From assembly GCF_000763495.1 (NCBI RefSeq), contig NZ_CP009576.1, positions 2,647,001 to 2,711,000 on the forward strand: a stretch of 64,000 nt of DNA, in the 5' to 3' direction. This DNA is from Listeria ivanovii subsp. londoniensis (GTDB lineage Bacteria; Bacillota; Bacilli; Lactobacillales; Listeriaceae). The stretch's first letter is position 1. Each line of letters starts with the position of its first letter. This document shows positions 58,299 through 64,000 of the stretch, piece after piece. Below the pieces are notes generated by a model. It did no database searches. It saw nothing but the letters and a program-made list of their open reading frames with translations, and was not told the DNA's origin. The position numbers and the translations under genes are program-made.

Positions 58299-58637
58299 AT
58301 GGTGTTTTCTAATCAAACAGACGGGGGCGGTTCTAAGTATAAGTTTGTTACAAAACAAACTGTTAGCTTAGCTGTTGCAAATACGATTTACAATGTAGCT
58401 TTTTTAGCTGCAGGTGGAGCATTAGGAAAAGCTGCTAAAACTGGAATCGCTGCTGCCGCTTCTAGCATTGTAGGTGGAGGAGCAAGCTTATTTAAAAAAT
58501 ATAACTATATGCGTCAGACAATTTATAAATACGCTACAAAGACACAAGATAAATATAAAATAATTGATGAATATTTATATTCTAAAAATGGCAAACCTGG
58601 AAAAATAACAACATCATATAGTATAGTAAAAAAATAA
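58299..58637 (+). CDS. Gly/Ala-rich hydrophobic ORF, apparently truncated at the N-terminus
   Basis: 112 residues from ATG 58299, but the frame is open back to a TAA at 58170-58172, adding 42 codons without a good start or RBS. A central stretch (about 27-65) is hydrophobic and rich in Gly and Ala (NTIYNVAFLAAGGALGK, GIAAAASSIVGGGASLF). The C-terminus is basic (YKYATKTQDKYKIIDEYLYSKNG). The layout recalls the pore or bacteriocin-like tails of secreted toxins, but I do not recognise a family. A strong terminator follows. It is likely the 3' remnant of a larger gene. Confidence 0.45.
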   Translation: MVFSNQTDGGGSKYKFVTKQTVSLAVANTIYNVAFLAAGGALGKAAKTGIAAAASSIVGGGASLFKKYNYMRQTIYKYATKTQDKYKIIDEYLYSKNGKPGKITTSYSIVKK

Positions 58638-58643
58638 TAATTA

Positions 58644-58677
58644 ATCGACTTCAAAAAATGAACTTTTTGAAGTCGAT
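58644..58677. terminator. Bidirectional terminator
   Basis: ATCGACTTCAAAAA and TTTTTGAAGTCGAT form a perfect stem between the convergent ORFs of the accessory insert. Confidence 0.85.
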
Positions 58678-58679
58678 CT

Positions 58680-59138
58680 TTATATCAAAGCATGAATTTT
58701 TAGCAATTTAAACCGGATAAAACACTTATTTTTTTTATAGAATTGCAATATAATAATATATAGTAAAAAAACAATTACAAATATTATAGCTAAAGATTTT
58801 ATAGAAATAACTGATACATTATCATAGTTCAAAAAAGCCAGTGTAAAAGGTATCAAAATAGCTAGAATTACCATGAAGAAATAAGAAATTTTTCCTTTGT
58901 TGAGTAAATATCTTTCATCATTTCTTCTTTTTTCCTCATTAACCTCTTTTTCAAGTTTTTCTTTAGGTGTTAGAAGCGCGGTAATTAGATACGCTAGCAC
59001 AGCTACTAATACACCAGTAATTAATGTTAAACCACTTCCTTCAAAAGGTTTTCTATCACTTATAATAGAAAATAATAAAATTGCAGATAACATTGAAACA
59101 AATACAATGAAAAATTTTTTAATAGAATATTTTCTCAT
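58680..59138 (-). CDS. Small membrane protein of the DUF2178-like type
   Basis: 152 residues with four predicted helices (about 9-27, 36-56, 83-102 and 112-133). Between helices 2 and 3 lies a charged segment KEKLEKEVNEEKRRNDERYLLNKG, whose DERxxxIxxK-like core is typical of small membrane proteins paired with XRE repressors. The ATG overlaps the stop of the XRE pseudogene by four bases (ATGA), so they formed one operon. GGAGG lies ten bases upstream. The function is unknown. Confidence 0.65.
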   Translation of the reverse strand: MRKYSIKKFFIVFVSMLSAILLFSIISDRKPFEGSGLTLITGVLVAVLAYLITALLTPKEKLEKEVNEEKRRNDERYLLNKGKISYFFMVILAILIPFTLAFLNYDNVSVISIKSLAIIFVIVFLLYIIILQFYKKNKCFIRFKLLKIHALI

Positions 59139-59330
59139 ATTTTTTCTCCCTCCAAACTAAAAATTTCTTCTACGGTTAAATTGAAATACCTAGCCACTTT
59201 CAAACTAAGTTCCATGCTGGGATTGTATTTATCTTTTTCAACAGCATGTATGGTTTGGCGAAAAACTTCTAGAACTTTAGCTCAATCATTTTGAGTAATG
59301 CCTTTTCCCTCTTAAGTTTATAACTTTGTT
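59135..59330 (-). pseudogene. XRE-family HTH regulator, inactivated
   Basis: The reverse strand encodes EVFRQTIHAVEKDKYNPSM followed by ELSLKVARYFNLTVEEIFSL, the signature of small YozG/Cro-type repressors. Upstream, KGITQND is followed by an in-frame TGA (59282-59284) where relatives have leucine. A one-base deletion near 59308 shifts KLREGKG out of frame, and no start codon is left. The residual frame overlaps the membrane protein gene by four bases. Confidence 0.75.
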
Positions 59331-59358
59331 TATAACGACCACTATTATACCATCATCT

Positions 59359-59376
59359 AGTAAAGATAGCTTTACT
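59359..59376. promoter_or_regulatory. Operator-like palindrome, copy 1
   Basis: AGTAAAG-ATAG-CTTTACT overlaps the -35 region of the XRE pseudogene promoter (-10 TATAAT at 59344-59349 on the reverse strand). Confidence 0.55.
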
Positions 59377-59402
59377 TTATTATAAAACAAAGAAAAACAA
59401 AA

Positions 59403-59420
59403 GTAAAGTCTTCTTTACTT
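59403..59420. promoter_or_regulatory. Operator-like palindrome, copy 2
   Basis: AGTAAAG-TCTT-CTTTACT has the same arms and four-base spacer as copy 1, centred 44 bases (about four helical turns) away, and extends to a longer hairpin (AACAAA...TTTGTT). Nothing else is seen up to 59635. Confidence 0.55.
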
Positions 59421-59635
59421 TTGTTTGGAATATTTAGTTTTTTTAAACGAAATATTTTGTTCTATTAATATTATTAAGTAAAAATTATCTTTATCTATAG
59501 CCACGAAGAACCAATATCTCCATGATAATCTACCTGCAAAATAAAAAAACTTAGCCACAATATAAAAATTCATATCATGGATAAGCTTAATTAGAAATAT
59601 TAAAATATATTGAATCCTATTACAACACAAAGATT

Positions 59636-60133
59636 TTACTTCAAAATAGCTTTTTCTTTAATTTTTAAAGGATTACCATAAGCAAAACTTTCAGGCGGTA
59701 TATCTTTTGAAACTATAGCTCCCGCAGCGATAGTAGCGCCATCGCCAATTGTCACACCGGGAAGAATAGTCACATTTGCACCAATCATGACATTGTTTCC
59801 AATCACCACTTCACCGATACTATATTCAGCAATCAAATATTCATGCGTTAAAATAGTCGTTTGATAACCAATAATTGAATTTTCTCCAATTGTAATCTTC
59901 TCAGGGAAAAATAAGTCTGGCATTACTTTATAAGCAATTGCTGTTTTCTTGCCAATTTTCATTCCTAAGCAAGCCTGATAAATTCGTCTTTTTCCGCCCA
60001 TCCATGGAAAAAAACGACCAAATTCAATAACTATTGTATTTTTTACTGCTCGCCAAAAGGAAACCGTTTTATAGACTTGAAACAGCGTGTTGACTTTTTC
60101 GTCGGGGGCTTTTAGCTTCTCTAGCCGTCTCAA
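59636..60133 (-). CDS. Left-handed beta-helix acyltransferase (hexapeptide acetyltransferase)
   Basis: 165 residues from TTG 60133, with GAGG eight bases upstream. Hexapeptide repeats run through about 80-155 (ITIGENSIIGYQTTIL, VVIGNNVMIGANVTILPGVTIGDGATIAAGAIVSKD). The C-terminal GNPLKIKEK is typical of NeuD/CatB-type O-acetyltransferases. The target is unknown, possibly envelope sugars. It starts three bases after the ppaX stop and belongs to the hprK-lgt-ppaX operon. Confidence 0.88.
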   Translation of the reverse strand: MRRLEKLKAPDEKVNTLFQVYKTVSFWRAVKNTIVIEFGRFFPWMGGKRRIYQACLGMKIGKKTAIAYKVMPDLFFPEKITIGENSIIGYQTTILTHEYLIAEYSIGEVVIGNNVMIGANVTILPGVTIGDGATIAAGAIVSKDIPPESFAYGNPLKIKEKAILK

Positions 60134-60136
60134 AAT

Positions 60137-60790
60137 TTATTCCTCGTCCCTAACAATCGCAAGTAAGTCGCTCATTTTTGTTAGCATGAAATCCGGTTGA
60201 AACTGTGCTAAGTGTTCTGGTCCTTTGATTGCCCAAGCTACACCAGCAGTTAATGTTTCTGCATTTTTGCCAGCTTCAATATCATGATAATTATCACCAA
60301 TCATAATCGCTTCTTCTTTGGATGCGTTTAGTAAAGAAAGAGCCATTTCAATTCCCTCAGGATCAGGTTTCGCATTCGACACTTGATCTAATCCAATCAC
60401 TACTTGGAAAAACTTATCTAGCCCTGTCACTTTTAGGCCACGCATAATTGTATCGTACATTTTTGTGGAAACAATACCTAGCTTATAATCTTCTTCATAC
60501 AAAGCTCGAATCGCTTCATAAACCCCATCATATTCCAAAATCAAATCATCATGATGCTTCAAATTATACTCGCGATAAAAAACACGCATTTCTTCTGCAT
60601 GTGCTGGATTCATTTCCCGAAAAGTGTCCATAAGGGAGGGACCAATAAATGGCAAAATATCCTCTCTTGTAAAAACACGGTCAGGTAAAAATTCTTGAAA
60701 CGTCGCTTGAAAAGTTTTAATAATCAACTCATTTGTGTTTATCAGCGTGCCATCTAAGTCAAACAACAATGTAGTAATTTTCCCAGTCAT
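60137..60790 (-). CDS. ppaX: Pyrophosphatase PpaX (HAD family)
   Basis: 217 residues. HAD motif [13 protein letters not shown], motif II IVSTK, motif III with K near SNAKPDPEG and motif [15 protein letters not shown] are intact. In Bacillus PpaX hydrolyses the pyrophosphate released when HPr kinase/phosphorylase dephosphorylates HPr-Ser-P, consistent with the hprK-lgt-ppaX order here. Confidence 0.93.
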   Translation of the reverse strand: MTGKITTLLFDLDGTLINTNELIIKTFQATFQEFLPDRVFTREDILPFIGPSLMDTFREMNPAHAEEMRVFYREYNLKHHDDLILEYDGVYEAIRALYEEDYKLGIVSTKMYDTIMRGLKVTGLDKFFQVVIGLDQVSNAKPDPEGIEMALSLLNASKEEAIMIGDNYHDIEAGKNAETLTAGVAWAIKGPEHLAQFQPDFMLTKMSDLLAIVRDEE

Positions 60791-60821
60791 AATTTCTTCC
60801 TTTCTAGAACAAACTTAACTT

Positions 60822-61655
60822 TTATTTTTTCTTTGCTACTTTTCCGTACTTATCTTCCATATAATATGGTGGATTCATTTTTAGACGACGATATACAATT
60901 ATTCCAATCGATAGAATAATCAACAACACAGACAAGACTTGCGAAACACGGAAATCGCCCCACATCAAGCTATCTGTCCTCATTCCTTCAATAAAGAATC
61001 TTCCAAACGAATACCAAATCACGTAGCTAAGGAAAAGCTCCCCTCGACGTATTTTCGTACGGCGAATCACTAGCAATATAATAAACCCAATCACGTTCCA
61101 TAAACTTTCATATAAAAACGTTGGTTGGTAATAAGCTCCATCTATGTACATCTGGTTGATAATAAATTCTGGTAAATGTAAATTCTCCAGAAAAGTCCTA
61201 GTTGTTTCCGCTCCGTGAGCTTCTTGGTTCATAAAGTTTCCCCAACGCCCAATCGCTTGTGCAATAATTAAACTTGGGGCAACCACATCTGCTAACTGCC
61301 AAAACGAAATTTTCTTTATGCGTGAAAAAATAACTGCTGTCAGTACCGCACCAATTAAAGCTCCATATATGGCAATGCCTCCGTGCCAAATCTTCACAAT
61401 TTCACTTAAGTTATTCTTATAAAAATCCCATTCAAAAATAACATAGTAAATCCGAGCACTAATAATCGAAATCGGTATCGCCCAAATAAGTAAATCAACA
61501 ATGATTTCTTTATCCATTTTACGCTTATTTGCTTCACTAAGCGCCAGAAGTAGCGCAATCACCACGGCAGAAGCAATAATTACTCCATACCATTTAACAG
61601 AAATATTCCCAAGTTGAATCGCCACCGGATCAAGTGGCTGTACGCCATTATTCAT
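60822..61655 (-). CDS. lgt: Prolipoprotein diacylglyceryl transferase
   Basis: 277 residues from ATG 61655 ([24 protein letters not shown]), AGGGG upstream; the longer frame to 61691 has no RBS. Seven helices; the signature [13 protein letters not shown] contains the essential arginine/asparagine region, and HGGIAIYGA carries the histidine. It attaches diacylglycerol to lipoprotein cysteines at the membrane. Between hprK and ppaX in the operon. Confidence 0.96.
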   Translation of the reverse strand: MNNGVQPLDPVAIQLGNISVKWYGVIIASAVVIALLLALSEANKRKMDKEIIVDLLIWAIPISIISARIYYVIFEWDFYKNNLSEIVKIWHGGIAIYGALIGAVLTAVIFSRIKKISFWQLADVVAPSLIIAQAIGRWGNFMNQEAHGAETTRTFLENLHLPEFIINQMYIDGAYYQPTFLYESLWNVIGFIILLVIRRTKIRRGELFLSYVIWYSFGRFFIEGMRTDSLMWGDFRVSQVLSVLLIILSIGIIVYRRLKMNPPYYMEDKYGKVAKKK

Positions 61656-61742
61656 AATTCCCCTACTTTCAAAAGACAACTCCGCAACCAAACAAGTCTA
61701 TTTAAATGTCTGTTAGGCTGCGGAGATATTCTCTATATTTAT

Positions 61743-62681
61743 TTAATCATTCATACTACTATTATGACCTATTAAATTATTAAGGTCTTGTGTAAATTGC
61801 TCCGCTGCATTATACCCCATGTTTTTCAATCGGAAATTCATCGCCGCTACCTCAATAATAACAGATAAATTTCGCCCTGGACGAACTGGGACAGTAATTT
61901 TTGGAATATCCATGTCAAAGATTTTTGTTTTCTCTTGATCTAATCCAACACGATCATAATGCTTATCTGGATCCCAATTTTCAAGGTGCACAACAATTGT
62001 TATTTTCTTACTTGAGCGAACTGCACCCGCTCCAAACAACGTCATTACATTAATAATTCCAAGGCCTCGAATCTCTAGCAGATGTTCAATAATCGCTGGT
62101 GAAGATCCAATTAATGTCATTTCATCTTCTTGACGGATTTCAACATTATCATCAGCTACCAGTCTATGGCCGCGTTTTACCAGTTCTAATGCTGTCTCAC
62201 TCTTACCAACGCCACTGCTTCCTGTAATTAAAACTCCAAGTCCATATATATCCACTAACACACCGTGCATAGAGATTACCGGCGCTAGCCTACTTTCTAA
62301 GTAATTTGTAATATAAACGGATAAACGAGTCGTCTTAAGGCGCGAGCGAAGCACAGGAATACCAGCTTCTTTCGCTGCCTCCACTAATTCTTTTGGTACT
62401 TCTAAATTTCTTGAAATCACAAAAGCCGGAGTTCGCTTTGTACACATTTGTCGATATCTTTTAAGTCGTTCTTCTGGCTCCATACCCTCTGAAAAAGAAA
62501 TTTCCGTCATCCCAAAAAGTTGTACTCGATCTTCCGGGTAATAAGAGAAAAATCCTGTGAGTTCCAGACCTGGCCTAGATAAATCACTTGTTAAAATTGG
62601 CCGTTCAAGTCCCTTTTCCGAACAAATTAACTCTAAATTAAGTCGTTCTACTAAATCCTTTACTGTAACCGATTTTGTCAT
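61743..62681 (-). CDS. hprK: HPr kinase/phosphorylase
   Basis: 312 residues from ATG 62681 ([17 protein letters not shown]), GGAGG seven bases upstream; the longer frame to 62717 includes the RBS. The N-terminal domain (about 1-130) precedes the kinase domain with P-loop GSSGVGKS and the K3 signature region [15 protein letters not shown]. It phosphorylates HPr at Ser46 to set CcpA-dependent catabolite repression. First gene of hprK-lgt-ppaX. Confidence 0.97.
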   Translation of the reverse strand: MTKSVTVKDLVERLNLELICSEKGLERPILTSDLSRPGLELTGFFSYYPEDRVQLFGMTEISFSEGMEPEERLKRYRQMCTKRTPAFVISRNLEVPKELVEAAKEAGIPVLRSRLKTTRLSVYITNYLESRLAPVISMHGVLVDIYGLGVLITGSSGVGKSETALELVKRGHRLVADDNVEIRQEDEMTLIGSSPAIIEHLLEIRGLGIINVMTLFGAGAVRSSKKITIVVHLENWDPDKHYDRVGLDQEKTKIFDMDIPKITVPVRPGRNLSVIIEVAAMNFRLKNMGYNAAEQFTQDLNNLIGHNSSMND

Positions 62682-62865
62682 GCAAGTACCTCCAAATGAA
62701 TTATAAAAGTCCGTCACTGTTTACCACAAAATAATATTTACAAAGCTCCTTCTCATTTTAGCACTTTCGAGAGAATCAAGCTAGTTCTTTCTTTCTAAAT
62801 GGCTCTACATAGCGAAACCAGCTACACTTCAAAGTCGGTTTGACTTCGAAATGCAACTGGAATGT

Positions 62866-63219
62866 TTAATGCTCATTTTTACTCCATAAAACAGAATTGA
62901 TAATCATATTCGCAAATGCCATAATCGCAGCGATAATAAGTGCTGTCCCAAAACTATCGAATTGGAAGGAATCTCCAATAAAGAAAGTTGTTAGTTCAAG
63001 CATCAGTGCATTAATAACAAATGTAAATAGCCCTAATGTGAAAATATTAATCGGTAAAGTCAAAAGCAGTAAGATAGGGCGAATTAGCATATTAAGAATC
63101 GCTAATATAAAACTGGCTAGTATCGCTGTTGTGAATCCGTCTACGTGAAAACTTGTAAAGAATCCTGATAATGCTACAAAAAGTACCGAGTTGATGATTA
63201 CGCCAATAATCCAACGCAT
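62866..63219 (-). CDS. YvlD-like phage-holin-4-superfamily membrane protein
   Basis: 117 residues with four helices. The sequence FILAILNMLIRPILLLLTLPINIFTLGLFTFVINALML is the hallmark of the YvlD/DUF360 family. The function is not established; homologues sit in envelope-stress operons. The RBS GGGAGTG lies in the end of the pspC-like gene. Confidence 0.9.
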   Translation of the reverse strand: MRWIIGVIINSVLFVALSGFFTSFHVDGFTTAILASFILAILNMLIRPILLLLTLPINIFTLGLFTFVINALMLELTTFFIGDSFQFDSFGTALIIAAIMAFANMIINSVLWSKNEH

Positions 63220-63227
63220 AATTTAGT

Positions 63228-63428
63228 TCACTCCCATTCAGATTCAGGGGTTGCTTTCGGAATTATGATTGCAGCGATAATGTAAAGAAGAATCCCTGAG
63301 CCAAAGAATAATGTTAGACCTACCCAGATTAAACGAACAATCGTTACTTCAATACCAAAATACTCTGCAAGTCCACCACAGACACCACTAATCATTTTTT
63401 GTGAAGAAGATTTATATAGCTTTTTCAT
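63228..63428 (-). CDS. PspC-domain protein (YvlC-like)
   Basis: 66 residues: YKSSSQKMISGVCGGLAEYFGIEVTIVRLIWVGLTLFFGSGILLYIIAAIIIPK is a complete PspC domain with one amphipathic and one transmembrane helix. PspC proteins act in membrane-stress response. It is co-transcribed with the yvlB- and yvlD-like genes. Confidence 0.93.
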   Translation of the reverse strand: MKKLYKSSSQKMISGVCGGLAEYFGIEVTIVRLIWVGLTLFFGSGILLYIIAAIIIPKATPESEWE

Positions 63429-63451
63429 TGTTTTCCCTTCCTTTCACTTTA

Positions 63452-64000
63452 TTAAACACTTTTATTTTCGAGTTCAGAAACTTTGATTATTCCATTTCCA
63501 ACTTTAGCTTGGAGTGTTGCCATGCTTATTTCTTCTGCATTTTGAGTGAAGACAAAAGTCCTCTCTGCATCGTCCCAAATTTTTGCGTTTTTTAAATCAA
63601 AGTAAATTTTTTCTTTTTTCGTTCCGAGTGTTCCATCAACATTCCAAGTTGGCGGTATTTGAATACGAATATCACCATTTGGGGCTGATAGATCTGCTGC
63701 TGAGGAAGTTTCGTTTTCTAAAATATACTCGACATCCCCCTGAGCTGCTTTAACAATTGACGTATGGAAATTACCTTGAAGCGCTATATCTCCTTTAGCC
63801 GTTGACATATCCACATTTTCAACAGTACTACGTTTGAAGAAAATTTCTCCATCCGCAGATTCTGTGCTAAGAAATTTACCACTAGCTCCTGATGAACGAA
63901 TGTCTCCGTGACGTGTTTTGATGATAGCATCTTCTGCCGCTGTATCATCGTATTTTAAGTTACCATTTAGTAATTGGATTTTCACTTGTTCATATAAACG
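63452..64000 (-). CDS. YvlB-like DUF4097 protein, 5' end outside the window
   Basis: At least 182 residues. The frame is open through position 64000 (RLYEQV before KIQLLNGNLKYDD), so the N-terminus is missing; the GTG at 63985 is probably internal. Repeated beta strands with the DUF4097 pattern (IKTRHGDIRSSGASGK, GEIFFKRSTVENVDMSTAKGDIALQGN, LSAPNGDIRIQIP) form a right-handed beta-helix-like adhesin fold. First visible gene of a yvlB-pspC-yvlD cluster linked to envelope stress. Confidence 0.85.
   Translation of the reverse strand, partial: RLYEQVKIQLLNGNLKYDDTAAEDAIIKTRHGDIRSSGASGKFLSTESADGEIFFKRSTVENVDMSTAKGDIALQGNFHTSIVKAAQGDVEYILENETSSAADLSAPNGDIRIQIPPTWNVDGTLGTKKEKIYFDLKNAKIWDDAERTFVFTQNAEEISMATLQAKVGNGIIKVSELENKSV

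Noticed and set aside
59415-59630. 71-codon reverse-strand ORF beside the acetyltransferase gene
   Set aside because: TTG start without RBS, low-complexity AT-rich sequence, and it runs into the palindromic operator region.

Overview
The window looks like the chromosome of a Listeria (sensu stricto group). The evidence is the low GC, the gene order glutamate decarboxylase / tmRNA / alpha-glucan locus / smpB-rnr-est-secG / eno-gpmI-tpiA-pgk-gap-cggR / sigL / clpP / whiA-yvcK-rapZ / trxB / ppaX-lgt-hprK, the tmRNA tag GKEKQNLAFAA, and several internalin-type leucine-rich repeat (LRR) proteins. PrfA-box-like promoters in front of three internalin genes suggest a lineage that carries, or once carried, prfA. 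I cannot fix the species from the sequence.

Layout. 1-5.3 kb: 5' end of a glutamate decarboxylase gene with a sigma-B promoter, an SdpI-like protein, an orphan BglG/LicT antiterminator with its own RAT leader, and small stress or detoxification proteins with a WYL regulator. 5.5-7.1 kb: an Abi_2 abortive-infection gene between two 13-bp direct repeats, one of which is the 3' end of ssrA. The native ssrA terminator appears to have been displaced by this 1.18-kb insert. 7.2-17.1 kb: a degenerate secreted-protein gene, then a secreted alpha-glucan (cycloalternan-type) operon of two giant GH31 transglycosylases with an LRR protein between them. A divergent Rgg-type regulator follows, and the shared intergenic region holds tiny ribosome-binding-site (RBS)-preceded ORFs that could encode signalling peptides. 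17.2-23.5 kb: smpB, rnr, three alpha/beta hydrolases, secG and a sigma-B-type 55-residue protein gene.

23.5-30.9 kb is the glycolytic cggR-gap-pgk-tpiA-gpmI-eno operon with a clear CggR operator. 31.1-37.5 kb has sigL (rpoN), an M19 dipeptidase, an MmpL-type exporter with its TetR regulator and two small conserved proteins. 37.6-43.7 kb is an internalin cluster: an LPXTG protein split by an A11 tract, a four-GW-module protein and a small secreted protein. Each gene lies behind a PrfA-box-like promoter with the correct 22-23 bp spacing to its -10. The cluster ends at tRNA-Arg(CCG).

44-58 kb is mostly core: clpP (CtsR box), an amino-acid permease, another LRR protein, namA, whiA-yvcK-rapZ, galE-galM-pgcA, trxB and a TPR protein. 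58.1-59.6 kb is a small accessory insert: a truncated Gly/Ala-rich ORF, a membrane protein, and a broken XRE regulator with paired operator-like palindromes. 59.6-64 kb is an acetyltransferase gene, ppaX, lgt, hprK and a yvlBCD-like envelope-stress cluster that runs off the end.

The most unusual items are the Abi_2 cassette at ssrA, the PrfA-type internalin cluster with its phase-variable A11 switch, and the Rgg/micro-ORF/alpha-glucan arrangement.
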